Part shown: piece by piece, positions 33,825 to 44,293 of the stretch
How the letters are laid out: every line of letters begins with the position of its first letter
Position numbering within the stretch: the stretch's first letter is position 1
Source of the DNA: JAKACA01 sp963769255
GTDB lineage: Bacteria > Actinomycetota > Acidimicrobiia > Acidimicrobiales > Bog-793
Length of the DNA stretch: 64,000 nt
NCBI GenBank assembly: GCA_963769255.1
Contig: CAVYKV010000001.1
Coordinates: forward strand, 1,364,001-1,428,000
Direction: 5' to 3'
Notes under the pieces: model-generated
The model's input: only the letters and a program-made list of their open reading frames with translations
What the model was told of the DNA's origin: nothing
Database searches by the model: none
Position numbers and translations under genes: made by a program

Positions 33825-35239
33825 TCAGCAGGGGGCGGTCGGGGCGACCTTCGGCCACGGGTACTCGCGTTCGAAGGCGAGGGCGGCGTCGAGGAGCAGT
33901 GACTCCCTGTGGTGGGCGGCGATGAGCTGCATGCCGACCGGCAGCGAGTCGAGCAGGCCGATCGGCACGGAGGCCGCCGGGTTGCCGGCGAGGTTGGAGG
34001 GGATCGTGAGGGCACCGTTGTTGAGGAGGGCAGGCTCGAAACCCAGCTCGGCAATGAGGTCGACACCGTCCACCGTCGTTGGCATGGGTCCCTCGGCTGC
34101 GAAGGCGACATCGGGGTTGGCGGCCGCCACGACGAGGTCGGTCTGCTCGAAGAAATCCGCCATGGCCTCGTTGAGTCGTCGCCGGTACGTCTCCACGCGG
34201 CCGGCGGCGGCGAGATCGTAGGTGTGCACGGCGATGTTGAGCCCGAAGGCGATCTCGGGGGTGAGGTTCTGCTCGCAGGCCGGGTAGTGGTCGCCGAGGT
34301 CGGCGATGAGACTCGTCATGGTCGCGAGCGCCCACTCCATCGATCCGGCCGGGAGGTCGCACGGCACTTCGACGAGCCGCATGCCCGTGGCGGAGGTGAG
34401 GCGCTCGCCCGCCACCTGGACGTGCTCGCACACTTCGTGCCTCACGCGGGCACCGCCGCCGAGATCGGGGAGGACGGCGAGGCGGAGGCCGCTCAGGTCG
34501 AGCGTACCGAGAGCGGCTTCGTAGCCCTCGACCCTCGGCAGGCTCTGCGGATCATAGCCGTCGTAGCCGTTCGTGACGTCGAGATAGCGGGCGGTGTCCC
34601 GTACCGAGCGCGAGAGGCAGCCGAGCACGGCCGTGAGGGGACCGAAGTCGGTGGCTGGGCCCTTCGGCAGCCGACCGTAGGTCACCTTGAGCCCGAAGAG
34701 CCCGCAGAAGCCGGCCGGGATGCGGATGGATCCCCCTCCGTCGCCGCCCGTGCCGATCGGCACGAGCCCGCCGGACACGGCGGCGGCCGTGCCGCCGGAG
34801 GAACCTCCGGGCGTCCTTGAGATGTCCCACGGGCTCCCTGTCGTGCCGTGCAGGCGGGTCGTCGTGCAGTTGATCCCCCGAACTCGCTCGCCGTCGTCTG
34901 GGCGCAGAGGACGGCGCCGGCCGCCCGCAGGCGGGTGATCACGGTGGCGTCGTAGCCGGAGACGTCGCCGTCGAACACGAGCGACGCCCGGCTGTATGGC
35001 CAGAGCGCGACCCGGTCCAGCTCCTTCACCCCGAACGGCACCCCCCCGAACGGCTGGAGGACGTCAGCCGTGGCGGCCGCCAGCCGGGCGCCGTCGAAGT
35101 CCGAGAAGGAGACGGCGTTGAGCCGAGACGTCTCGATGGCCTCGATGCTGGCTTCGAGGGCTTCGAGCGGTGACAGCTCATGGCGCCGGAATGCCTCCAC
35201 GAGCGCACAGGCATCCTCGAGCCAGGGCGAGTCGGGCAT
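33825..35239 (-). pseudogene. Amidase (amidase-signature family), frameshifted
   Basis: An amidase-signature hydrolase of about 471 residues. The N-terminal part has VPFGVKELDRV with the catalytic lysine. The frame breaks at the C run 34875-34879; one more C restores SEFGGINCTTTRLHG, PGGSSGG and then GTGGDGGGSIRIPAGFCG with the cis-serine and the nucleophile. The rest runs to 33825 with the usual NLAGNPAASVPIG segment. A homopolymer miscall is likely. The start ATG at 35239 overlaps the stop of the D-threonine-aldolase-like gene, so the two act together, perhaps first releasing a D-amino acid or hydroxy-amino acid from an amide. The substrate is inferred only from that pairing. Confidence 0.85.
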
Positions 35240-36348
35240 CAGCTGAGGTGTCCTCGTGCGGTGATCTCGTAGCGGTCGATGAGCGTCCCCTTCGAGACCA
35301 CCTCGAAGTGGTCGAAGAGGTTCACCACGGTGCAGACGTGGTTCGGGACGACGCGCAGGACCGTCCCGACGGGCGGCGCCTCGACCTCGCCGAGCCGCAC
35401 GACGCCGTGGCACTCCGAGAGCGAGACGACGACGGCGTCGCCGAGCTCGGGAACGATGCCGTGTCCCTCCACCCAGCTCGGGCGGTCGCTCGCGAGGGAC
35501 TTGCTGCCGGCGTCGAGCACGACCTGGCCCTTCACCGCCGTGCTCACGACCGTGGCGGCCACGCTGAGGGCGACCTGCGCCGGGCGTGCCGAGCCGAGGG
35601 CGAGCTGCTGGCGGTCGTGGAAGACATAGGTGCCGGGTCGCTCCTCGGTCACGGGCGGGCCGGCCGACGACAGCGCCGTCGGCGTCGAGCCTGCACTGAG
35701 GGTCGCCGCCTCGATGCCATGACGGGCGAGCTCCGCCGCCGCCTCCTCGAGAGCGCCCGCCTCGTCCCGGGCGGCACCGCCGGGGGCGCCGACATCCTTG
35801 TAGCCGTGGCCGCCGTGCGTGAAGACGCCTTCGACGTGGAGGCCGAGGCGTTCGCAGGTAACGGCCAGATGGCCGGCGTCGGCCGGGAGGACGCCGCTTC
35901 GGTGCTGGCCGCAGTCGATCTCGATGAGCACCTGCAGGCTCCCGCCGGCGCCGGAGGCAGCGAGCATGGCTGCTCCCTCCACGGAGTCGACCCCGACGGA
36001 GAGGCGGACGGCGCTCGCGAGCTCGCAGAGGCGGGGCGCTCTGCCGGCCGAGACGTAGAGCGGGTAGGCGATGAAGACGTCGCCGATGCCGGCGGCGGCG
36101 AACACCTCCGCCTCCCCGAGCGTCGCAACGGTGAGGCCGCACGCCCCGTGCTCGATCTGCAGGCGCCCGATGTCGGGTGACTTGTGCGTCTTGGCATGGG
36201 GCCGGAGGGCAACGCCGCGATCGGCCATGTGCCGCCCCATCGAGTCGATGTTCGCCAGCAGCGTCTCGTGGTCGACCACGAGCGACGGGGTGTCGATCTC
36301 CGGGGGCAGCGGCCAGCTCACCGTCTCGCCTTCGTGTGTCTCCGGCAT
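35239..36348 (-). CDS. D-threonine aldolase/DSD1-family PLP enzyme
   Basis: A 369-residue fold-type III PLP enzyme, a paralog of the protein at 15708. The PLP lysine is in LRPHAKTHK (about residues 48-56), followed by GLTVATLGEAEVF and IEIDCGQHRSG. The C-terminal D-serine-dehydratase-like domain keeps the His-x-Cys metal ligands in VPNHVCTVVNLF near 335. It therefore has the full set for D-threonine aldolase or D-serine dehydratase activity, which splits D-threonine to glycine and acetaldehyde or deaminates D-serine. It is coupled to the amidase gene. Confidence 0.85.
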   Translation of the reverse strand: MPETHEGETVSWPLPPEIDTPSLVVDHETLLANIDSMGRHMADRGVALRPHAKTHKSPDIGRLQIEHGACGLTVATLGEAEVFAAAGIGDVFIAYPLYVSAGRAPRLCELASAVRLSVGVDSVEGAAMLAASGAGGSLQVLIEIDCGQHRSGVLPADAGHLAVTCERLGLHVEGVFTHGGHGYKDVGAPGGAARDEAGALEEAAAELARHGIEAATLSAGSTPTALSSAGPPVTEERPGTYVFHDRQQLALGSARPAQVALSVAATVVSTAVKGQVVLDAGSKSLASDRPSWVEGHGIVPELGDAVVVSLSECHGVVRLGEVEAPPVGTVLRVVPNHVCTVVNLFDHFEVVSKGTLIDRYEITARGHLS

Positions 36349-36484
36349 CGACGACGAAGCTACCGGCCGCTCCGCGAACGTGCCGTCAGAGCGGCTCGCC
36401 GGCCACGGCCGGCCAGGGCCGGGATGTTGTCAGCACGAGGACACGAAGCGCTCAACCGCCCGTCCCGGGTGCCGATACTTCTGC

Positions 36485-37486
36485 ATGGCCGCCGGACGCT
36501 TCTCCCGCGTCGACGAAGGCAGGCACGCCGCCAACCTGGGAGCCGGCCTCATCGCCGCCTGCGCGGCGCTCATCCTCGGAACGGTCTGGTTCCTCCCCAC
36601 CCGACCCGGCGACCGACTGAGCGCCCTCGCCCTCACGGCGGGAGCCGTCGTGATCACCGTCGGGCTCTTGAGGCTGCCATGGGAGCGCCTCCCGAAGGAG
36701 GCACTGCTCGTCTTCCCCGCCCTCGGTCTCGTCGGCATGACGCTCGGAGCCTTCCTCACCAAGGGGATCAGCCCCGCCTACACGGGCTTCTTCACGGTCG
36801 CCGTCTTCTTCCTCGCCATGACGCAGTCGGAGCGGGTGACCATGCTGGCCATCCCGATCCTCCTCCCGTGCTGGATGGTGTGCCAGGGCGGCTTCTCGGC
36901 CACCACGGCCGTGAAGACACCCGTCACCGTCGGCATCTGGCTGCTCATCGGCCACAACCTCGCCCGCGGCCGGGCTGCCAACGAGATGCGCATCAAGGGC
37001 CTCGTGCATGCCGCCTCCACCGATCCGCTCACCGGTCTCGCCAGTAGGGGGGAGCTCTCCTACGTGCTCGACTCGGCCGGCGCCGGCGATGCCGTCGTGC
37101 TCCTCGACCTGGACGGCTTCAAGGCCGTCAACGACCACAGCGGGCACCGCGCCGGCGACGATGTCCTCGCCGAGCTCGGCGCCTGCGTACGGACCGTGCT
37201 GCGTGCGACCGACCAGGCCGTGCGCTACGGCGGCGACGAGGTGATGCTGCTCCTCCCGGGTGCGAGCGCCGCTGGCGTCGACATCCTCCTCAAGCGGCTG
37301 CGCCTGGAGTGGACGCGGGCCGATCGTCCCACCTTCTCGGCGGGCGTCGCCGTGCGTGGTGCCGAGCCGCCCGTGTCCACCTTGCACCGGGCCGACGAGG
37401 CGCTCTACGAGGCGAAGCAGCGCGGCCGCGACCGGTGGAGCCACGCCCCCGCGAGCGAGCGGGCGCAGCTGAAGGTCGTCCGCTAG
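36485..37486 (+). CDS. Membrane GGDEF-domain protein with a GGDEV motif
   Basis: A 333-residue protein with about six hydrophobic segments in residues 18-160, followed by a GGDEF domain (about 170-325). The domain has DPLTGLASRGEL, LDLDGFKAVND and an inhibitory RATD site, but the signature reads YGGDEV instead of GGDEF. The last position is usually aromatic, so diguanylate cyclase activity may be reduced, although the catalytic Asp/Glu pair is intact. The ATG at 36485 is the most sensible start. It stands alone, divergent from the PLP enzyme gene. Confidence 0.85.
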   Translation: MAAGRFSRVDEGRHAANLGAGLIAACAALILGTVWFLPTRPGDRLSALALTAGAVVITVGLLRLPWERLPKEALLVFPALGLVGMTLGAFLTKGISPAYTGFFTVAVFFLAMTQSERVTMLAIPILLPCWMVCQGGFSATTAVKTPVTVGIWLLIGHNLARGRAANEMRIKGLVHAASTDPLTGLASRGELSYVLDSAGAGDAVVLLDLDGFKAVNDHSGHRAGDDVLAELGACVRTVLRATDQAVRYGGDEVMLLLPGASAAGVDILLKRLRLEWTRADRPTFSAGVAVRGAEPPVSTLHRADEALYEAKQRGRDRWSHAPASERAQLKVVR

Positions 37487-37574
37487 CGCCTCGCACAGAA
37501 CTCGGCGGCCGAAGCCTGATAGAGCGGTAGCCGTGCGGGCGTCACGCCCGTCATCCTCGGGGAAAGGATCCACC

Positions 37575-38498
37575 ATGCGCGCGGTGCTCATCGACGACTT
37601 CGGCGCCCCACCGCGGGTGGGCGATGTGCCCCCGCCCGAGTCGGCCGCCGGCGAGGTGCTCGTGCGAGTCGTCGCCTCGTCCGTCAACGGCTTCGACGTC
37701 TCCGTGGCGGCGGGGCGCCTGAAAGGCGCCATGGAGCACCGCTTCCCCCTCATCCCCGGCTCCGACTTCGCCGGCACCGTGGAGTCGTGCGGTACGGAGG
37801 CGTCCAGGTTCGCCCCGGGCGAGAGCGTCTTCGGGGTCGTCATGAAGCCGTTCCTCGGGGCCGGCAGCTTCGCCGAGCTCGTGGCCACCACGGCGGGCCA
37901 TGGTGTCGCCACCCTGCCGGAAGGCCTCGACGTCGCCACAGCCGGCTGCCTCGCCCTGGCGGGTTCGGCCGCCGTCGCCGTCGTCGAGGGCGCCTCGCCG
38001 GCGGCCGGCGACGTCGTGCTCGTGTCGGGTGCCACCGGGGGCGTCGGTGCCATGGCCATCCAGTACGCCCGCGCGGCCGGTGCGACCGTCGTCGCGACGG
38101 CACGAGCCGGACGCGAGGCGGCCTTCGTCGAGGACATGGGGGCCGCCCACGTCGTCGACTACACGGGCGACCTGGCGGCGCAGGTGACCGCTGTGGCGCC
38201 GGGCGGCGTCAGCGTCATCTTCCACCTCGCCGGTGACGCCGGCCAGCTGGCCGGCTTCCTCGCGCCGGGGGGGCGGATCGTTTCGACGCTCGGGTTCGGG
38301 CCCGATCAGCACCCCTCGGCGAGGCCGGTCCGTGCCAGCCCGGACGCCGCCACGCTGGGCCGCCTGGCGCACGACGTGATCGACGGTCGCCTCCGCGTGC
38401 CCGTCGAGCGCACGTACCGGCTGGACGAGGCGCCCACGGCACTGGCCGACTTCGCCGCAGGCTCACTCGGCAAGCTCGCCGTGGACGTCGCCGGCTGA
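37575..38498 (+). CDS. Zinc-free MDR family NADP-dependent oxidoreductase (quinone oxidoreductase-like)
   Basis: A 307-residue medium-chain reductase. The N-terminal GroES-like domain has VNGFDVSVAAGRL and PGSDFAGTVES; the nucleotide-binding motif is VSGATGGVGAMAIQ (about 155-168) followed by a long beta-alpha-beta fold. No structural or catalytic zinc cysteines are present. This is the pattern of quinone oxidoreductase (QOR) and related NADPH enoyl reductases. The ATG at 37575 follows GGGGAAAGG. It is convergent, with a 4-bp gap, with a second enzyme of the same superfamily. Confidence 0.9.
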   Translation: MRAVLIDDFGAPPRVGDVPPPESAAGEVLVRVVASSVNGFDVSVAAGRLKGAMEHRFPLIPGSDFAGTVESCGTEASRFAPGESVFGVVMKPFLGAGSFAELVATTAGHGVATLPEGLDVATAGCLALAGSAAVAVVEGASPAAGDVVLVSGATGGVGAMAIQYARAAGATVVATARAGREAAFVEDMGAAHVVDYTGDLAAQVTAVAPGGVSVIFHLAGDAGQLAGFLAPGGRIVSTLGFGPDQHPSARPVRASPDAATLGRLAHDVIDGRLRVPVERTYRLDEAPTALADFAAGSLGKLAVDVAG

Positions 38499-38502
38499 CC
38501 GC

Positions 38503-39475
38503 TCAGTCGAGGTCGACGAAGACCTTCCCCACGGCACGGGCCTCCACGGCGTCGTGGGCGGCGGCGATCTCCTCCAGGCGGAAGCGGTGGGCCGGCAGTT
38601 CCGTGAGCGCCCCCGCTCGGAGGGCCGTGTCGACGTCATGTACGCCCCGTGCCATGGCGGCCGCCGGGACCCCGTACAGCAGGACGAAACGCAGGCGCAC
38701 GTTCGCCGTCATGCACGCCCGCACCGGCAGCACCGGATCGGGACCGTCGGCCGCGTAGACCGAGATGACGGTGTCGGCGCCGGAGACGGCGAGGTCGAGC
38801 CCGAGATTCGGCCCGATCGCCACCTCGACGATCCGATCGACTCGGTCAGCTTCGGCGCGGAGGCGGTCGAGGGCGTCCGCCTCCCGGTAGTTGACGATGC
38901 CGTCGGCCCCGGCAGCCCGCGCCAGAATCCGCCTTCTCCGGCGAGCTGACGGTGGCGACGACCCGGGCGCCGGCCCATTTCGCCAGCTCGATGGCGAAGT
39001 GCCCGACGGCCCCGGCGCCTCCCGCCACGAGGACGGTGGCTCCGTCGATCGGCCCGTCGGCAAACAGGCAACGATGGGCCGTCAGGGCAGGAACGCCCAA
39101 GCTGGCACCGAGATCCATGGAGACGCCGTCAGGCAGGTGCACGGCGCGCTCAGAGGGTACGACGCTCCACTGGGCGGCCGTCCCCCAGCGCCTGCCGGCG
39201 GCGGCCAGCCACATCCACACACGCTCGCCGAGGCGGTCCTCATCGACGCCGTCGCCCACGGCGTCGATGACGCCGGCGCCGTCCTGATTCGGGATCTGGT
39301 AGCCCTCGATGGCGCGGGACGTGGCGCCCGAGCGGCTCTTCCAGTCCGTCGGGTTCACGCCCGACACCTGCATGCGGACGCGCACCTCGCCCGGTCCCGG
39401 GTCGGGGCGCTCCACCTCCTCGATGCGGAGGACCTCGCCCGCCTGTCCGAGGCGGTCGTACACAGCGGCTCTCAT
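38503..39475 (-). pseudogene. MDR family quinone oxidoreductase-like protein, frameshifted
   Basis: A second zinc-free medium-chain reductase of about 323 residues. The first frame has MRAAVYDRLGQAGEVL, VSGVNPTDWK, NQDGAGVIDAVG and the nucleotide motif VAGGAGAVGHFAIEL. At about 38924-38928 a one-base indel breaks it within SSPEKA, and the second frame continues with ARAAGADGIVNYREAD to the end at HDAVEARAVGKVFVDLD. Both halves match the family without a gap, so it is either a fresh mutation or an error. Role as for the neighbour at 37575: NADPH-dependent reduction of a quinone or enone. Confidence 0.8.
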
Positions 39476-39497
39476 GAGCCTCCCCTTTCTCTGCCCA

Positions 39498-39545
39498 CGG
39501 CGCCGGCGGGCTGCCCCGGCGCCGGCGGGCTGCCCCGGCGCCGGC
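39498..39545. repeat. 19-bp G+C-rich tandem duplication
   Basis: CGGCGCCGGCGGGCTGCCC occurs twice in direct succession (39498-39516, 39517-39535), followed by ten bases of a third copy. It lies in the divergent gap between the oxidoreductase at 39475 and the secreted protein at 39663. GGCGCC and GCCGGC make it self-complementary. No function is evident. Confidence 0.85.
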
Positions 39546-39662
39546 TCAGTCTTAGCGGGCCGCTCGCCCGAGCCGGGCGCTCAACCGGGCTTCAACCCTC
39601 CTTGCACCCCTCCGGGTGATCCTGAGCATGTCAAAGCGGCAGATCACAGAGGAGGCACCGAA

Positions 39663-40260
39663 ATGAAGCGTTTGTTCCTGGCAGCGGCGACCTGCGCCGT
39701 CGTCCTCGGGACGGGGGCGGCCATGGCGGTCGCCTCCGGCGGCCCCGAGATCGACAAGGCGAGCGCCACCATCGCCCTGCAGCGCGGCCAGCTGAAGCCG
39801 ACGCGCTGCGTCGGCGTGAACGGCATCCCCTACGTCACCTACCGGGGCTCGTGGAACGGGACCGAGCACGACACGGCGCCCGGTTCGACGCCCTACAACC
39901 TGAGCGGCCCGCTCACCATCCAGAACGTCGTGTGGACGATCAACCTCCGGTCCGATCGGGGCGTGCTGCGCGGGGTCACCACCCTTGTCAGCCCGAACGC
40001 CGCCGCTCGCCCTCGCGACCTACCGCGGCCCCCTGACACTCATCACCCAGGGCCTCCCCTCCGACGCCACGGCGAACGGCAAGGTGTCGGCGAGGGGATG
40101 GATCAACGCCGCCACCTTCACGAAGGGCAAGCCGGACGGCGGCAGCCTGCTCGCCAACGTCGAGTTGCAGATCAACGTCAGCCTGGCTGCCGCGGGCGAG
40201 TTCGGGACCACGATGAACTTCCCCGACTACTCCGTCACGTACAACAACCTCAGCTGCTGA
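39663..40260 (+). pseudogene. Small secreted protein of unknown function, frameshifted
   Basis: The ATG at 39663 follows AGAGGAGG and encodes a clear signal peptide (MKRLFLAAATCAVVLGTGAAMAVA). The mature part has GVNGIPYVTYRGSWNG and LSGPLTIQNVVWTINLRSDRG, then the frame shifts by one base within 39986-40010. The second frame continues coherently from ALATYRGPLTLITQG to FPDYSVTYNNLSC at 40260. Joined, it is about 198 residues, beta-rich, with two or three cysteines. I do not recognise a family. Codon use in both parts is normal for the window, so a single recent indel or a sequencing error explains the break. Confidence 0.65.
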
Positions 40261-40286
40261 AGGCTTCGATCGGGCGGCGGATCGCA

Positions 40287-40314
40287 CAGTGCCCCTGCGG
40301 CGGCAGGGGCACTG
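40287..40314. terminator. Bidirectional hairpin between convergent genes
   Basis: CAGTGCCCCTGC (40287-40298) and GCAGGGGCACTG (40303-40314) are perfect 12-bp complements around a 4-nt loop. The hairpin lies between the ends of the genes at 40260 (+) and 40337 (-), the expected place for a shared terminator. There is no T-run, as is common in high-G+C actinobacteria. Confidence 0.7.
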
Positions 40315-40336
40315 GCGCGCGCCCCGCCATCTGAGG

Positions 40337-41134
40337 TCAGGGAGCCCCCACCTTCGGGTCGCCCGGCGGGACGAGGATGATCTTCGTCACGGTCGTGCCC
40401 CTGCGGTGGATCGAGCTCACGCAGGGCGGTCTCGGCGCTGCCGTCGGCGGTCCACAGGTGCGGAGGTCGCCGCTGTGCACCCTGCGGCCGGCGGCGTCGA
40501 CGAAGGCGACCGGGGAGGAGAAGCAGGTGGCCGCCACCTTGTCCGGGTTCGTCGTGGTGTAGGTGAGCGTCGCCGTGAGGGTGCCGGAGAAACCCGCATC
40601 GGTGAACGCCACGGCCGGTGCGATGCTCGACTCGCAGGCGGCGATGCGGAAGGGCGCAGCCATCAGGTTGGCCGTGGCGACGACTCCGGGGCGCCGGCTG
40701 CCGTGCAGCTGAAGGAGTGCGACGACGCCGGCGTGCTTGAGCTGCAGCGTGCAGCTGCCGGATGCCGAGCTGCAGGTCACGAGCTGCACGGTGCCCACCG
40801 CCGTCGCCCGCTGCTCCTGCGAGTCGATCTCGGTGAGCGTGACGGTGAAGCGCGACGGCTTACGGTAGGTGTGCGTCACCGTGGGCGCCTTCGTCGTGAC
40901 GGAGGAGCCGTCCCCGAACCTCCACCGGAACGTCCCCGGCGGCGTGGCGAAGCCGGAGGAGGTGGCCACAAAGGTCACGGCGAGGGCACGTGGTCCCGGG
41001 TCGATCGAGAAGCCGGCCCGTGTGGTCACCTGCCGGCCAGAGGCACCGGCCGGAGCCGCCAGCGCCACTCCCATCAGGGCCGCCGCCACCACGACCATCG
41101 CCCGCCCGCCCGTGCCGTGTATCCCGAGTCGCAT
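40337..41134 (-). CDS. Secreted PKD-domain protein
   Basis: A 265-residue exported protein. The signal peptide is MRLGIHGTGG followed by a hydrophobic stretch to about residue 32 (cleavage near PAGASG). A PKD domain lies at about residues 40-110, recognised from FRWRFGDGSSV and VTHTYRKPSRFTVTLTEID. The rest has four cysteines in pairs (VTCSSASGSCTLQ and later AACESS, ATCFSS) and a RTCGPPTAAPRPPC tail, suggesting disulfides. PKD domains mediate binding at the cell surface. No enzymatic domain is present. The ATG at 41134 was chosen for the signal peptide. Confidence 0.75.
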   Translation of the reverse strand: MRLGIHGTGGRAMVVVAAALMGVALAAPAGASGRQVTTRAGFSIDPGPRALAVTFVATSSGFATPPGTFRWRFGDGSSVTTKAPTVTHTYRKPSRFTVTLTEIDSQEQRATAVGTVQLVTCSSASGSCTLQLKHAGVVALLQLHGSRRPGVVATANLMAAPFRIAACESSIAPAVAFTDAGFSGTLTATLTYTTTNPDKVAATCFSSPVAFVDAAGRRVHSGDLRTCGPPTAAPRPPCVSSIHRRGTTVTKIILVPPGDPKVGAP

Positions 41135-41183
41135 CCGCCGCCTCCTGTCGCCACTCGCAGCGCGGCAATTGCAGCACGTCGCG

Positions 41184-44157
41184 TCAGTCGTCACAAGTGC
41201 CGAGGGCGAGGCGGAGGGTCTCAGCGGCGGGGAGGAGGCGGCCGTCGTCGAGGGCGCTCTCCAGGGCCTCTCCGAGCGAGCCGGCGAGGTCGGCGAGGAG
41301 GCGGTCGCGCAGGGCCGCCTCCGTGCGCTCCGGCTGCTCCCCGAGCTGCTCGAAGAGAGCGGAGGAAGCACCGAGCAGCCGCGCCGCTTCCTCCCGGCGG
41401 CCGGCCGCCGAGCGGACGTGGGCGAGACCGAGCAGCGAGTAGGCGACGAGCGAGCGCTGCCCCGTTCGCGTGGCGGCGGGCAGGGCGGAGATGAAGGCGC
41501 CCTCGGCGGCCCCGAGGTCGTCGTCGAGGAAGGCGGCCAGTCCGAGCCCGTACTCGAGGAAGGGTACGAGGGCTGCGTCGCGGACGGCCTCGGCAAGGTC
41601 GAGCGCCTGCTTGAAATGGCTCCGAGCTGCCGGGTGGTCCCCTTGCTCGAGCTCCAGCACGCCGAGGTTGTTGAGGGCGCTCGCCTGCCCGAGCCCGTCA
41701 CCGGACGCCCGGCAGTAACGGAGCGCCTGGCGGTAGTCGCTGCGGGCCTTCCCGGGGTCGACGTTCTGGCAGGTGGCTGCCCGCACGTCGTAGGCGCGAG
41801 CGATGAGGTGGCTCTCGCCGCTGGCCCGCGCCGCTTCGAAAGCGGCCTCGGCGAGGGAGGCCGCTTCCTCCCCGTCGCCGCGCCGGTCGGCGACCCACGC
41901 CAAGGTCCGGAGGGCGTCGGCTTCGAGCGCCGGGGAGGACTGCGCCCGGGCGATGGTCATGGCCTCGCCGAGATAGTGCTGAGCCGGGCCTGTCTCACCC
42001 CGGCGGAACATGAGGTAGCCGGCGGCGGCGAGGGCCGCCCCGAGAGCTGCCGTCGGGGGCCCCTGCCGCCGGCGGTGCAGTGCCGTCTCCAGGAGGACCA
42101 CCTCGTCGCCGTAGTAACCGCGGCAGTTCCAGTAGCGGCTGACGGCCGCCCCGAAGCGGTGGGCCGGCTCGGCATCGTCGCCGGAGGAGACGAGCGTGGC
42201 GAAGGCCGCCCGCAGGTTGTCCTCGTCCCGCTCGAGGCGTTCCCGCCATGCCAGCTGATCCGGGCCGGGGAAATGGGGCGCCGCCGCTTCCACGAGGTCG
42301 AGGAAGTGAAGGGCGTGGGCGGAGCGGGCGCTCCGGGCTTCGGCGTCGTCCAACTTGCCGGCTGCGTAGTCGCGCACCGTCTCGAGCATGCGGTAACGGC
42401 CCTCGCCCGCCGTCGTGTCCACCTGCAGGAGGCTCTTGTCGACTAGGGACGTCACGAGGTCGAGCATGGACGAGCGGGCAGCTGTCGCCCGTGCCCGCGA
42501 CGTGCTCGGCGGCGCTCAAGTCGAAGTCGGACGGGAAGACGGAGAGGCGGCGCAGCGCCGTACGCTCGGACCCCTCGAGCAGCTCATAGGACCAGTCGAT
42601 GAGCGAGCGCAGCGTCTGTTGCCGGGCCGGCGCCGTGCGGGCGCCCCCCGTCAGGAGCACGAAGCGGTCGTCGAGATGACGCTCGATGTCGGCGATGGAC
42701 ATCGTGCGGAGGCGGCCGGCCGCCAGCTCGAGCGCCAGCGGGAGACCGTCGAGGCGGACGCAGACCGTGGCGATGGCCGTGGCGTTGTGGCGGTCCGGGG
42801 CGAAGCCGGGTTGCTGGTCCTTGGCGCGGTCGACGAGGAGGCGGACCGACTCGAAGTCGAGCAACCTGCCGGGGTCGGCGCCATCGCCGGGAACCGACAT
42901 GGAGGGAACCCGGTGGACGACCTCGCCGTCCACCCCGACCGGCGAGCGGCTCGTCGCAAGGATGCGGAGCTGCCGGGCAGCCCGCATCAAGCGGGCGACG
43001 AGAGGGGCGATGCCGGCGACGAGGTGCTCGCAGTTGTCGAGGATGACGAGCTGGGTGCCCTCCGCCAGGCGTCCTTCCACGGCCTCGGCGAGGTCGATGC
43101 CGACGTTGCCGGCACATCCGAGGGCGGCGGCCAGCTCACGCACCACGTCGGCCGGCGTGTCTCGAGGGAGGCGAGCTCGCACATCCACACGCCGTCGAAG
43201 TCCCCGGCGAGCCGGCGCGCCACGTCGAGGGCGAGCCGTGTCTTGCCGGTCCCGCCCGGACCGATGAGCGTGACGAGACCCGGTGAGCCGAGGAGGGCGG
43301 TGACGGCGGCCGTCAGGTCCGGTCGGGGTACGAAGCTCGTCAGCTCGGGCGGGAGGTTGCCGACCCGCCCGGACCGGGCGCCAACCTCGCCGACAGGGCC
43401 GGGCGGGCCGGGCACGACGAGCTCCTGGCGCAGGATGGCGCCTTCCAGGGCGGAGAAGCTCGGGGCTCGGCACGATGCCCAGCTCGTCGCCGAGCAGCGA
43501 TCGCAGGCGTTGGTAGGCGCGCAGGGCGTCGGCTTGCCGCCCGCTCAGGTAGAGCGCCCGCATGAGCTGGCCCCAGAGAGCTTCCCGGAGAGGATGGTCG
43601 GCGATGGCCGCCTCGGCGTCGAGGATGACGCCGGACGCCTCACCGAGGGCGAGCCTCGCCTCCAGCCAGCTCTCGACGACATCGACCCGCAGCTCTTCCA
43701 GGCGCACGGCTTCCGGGCCGGCCCAGCTCGTGTGGGCGACCTCGGCGAGGGCGGGCCCCCGCCAGCGGGCGAGGCCCTGGCCGAGGAGAGCGGCCGCCCG
43801 GCTGGTGTCGCCTTGGCGGAGGTGCGCTCGCCCCGCCGCCGCCTCCTCCTCGAACGTGGTGACATCGAGCTCGCCGGGCGCCACGGCGAGGACGTAGGCG
43901 CCGTCGCGGTGACGGAGGCGCTCCGGTCCGAGGGCGCGCCGCAGCAACGAGACGTGGCTCTTCAGCGTCGTGGCGGCGCTCGGGGGGAGGACTCCCTCCC
44001 ACAGGTCCTCCTGCAGCCGGCCGGAGGGCACCGGGCGGTTGGCGGCGACGAGGAGGCGCACGAGCAGGCGCCGCCGGAGCTCGCCGTGCACGCCGATCTC
44101 GCCGCCGGCGCTCGCCACCCTCGCCGGGCCGAGCAGGCTGAAGGAGAGAGCACTCAT
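41184..44157 (-). pseudogene. AfsR/SARP-type regulator (BTAD, NB-ARC-like ATPase, TPR), with three frameshifts
   Basis: A large transcriptional regulator of about 990 residues once joined. The N-terminus (start ATG at 44157) is a winged-helix DNA-binding domain (FSLLGPARV, LKSHVSLLRRAL) plus a bacterial transcriptional activator domain ending at LRSLLGDELGIVPSPEL. An NB-ARC-like ATPase follows with Walker A GPGGTGKT and Walker B QLVILDNCEHL, then TPR repeats to 41184. The frame changes near 43451-43465, near 43161-43168 and near 42465-42480; conserved sequence continues each time. Such regulators usually activate nearby genes, often of secondary metabolism, but no biosynthetic cluster is seen here. 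Three breaks in one gene could mean decay or poor sequence quality. Confidence 0.8.
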
Positions 44158-44293
44158 GCCGTCCCCGATCGACGTCTCGCCCTCCTCGACCGTCTCGTCA
44201 CCCGATCCTTGCCCGGCCCCGCCGCCACGGTAGCCCCTGCAGTGCTGCCGCGGCCCGCTCAAGGCACCCGTCGCGCCGGTCGATAGAAACGAG

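Noticed and set aside
41184..44157. A secondary-metabolite cluster governed by the SARP-type regulator
   Set aside because: No PKS, NRPS, terpene or RiPP genes are found on either side; neighbours are signalling and central-metabolism genes.
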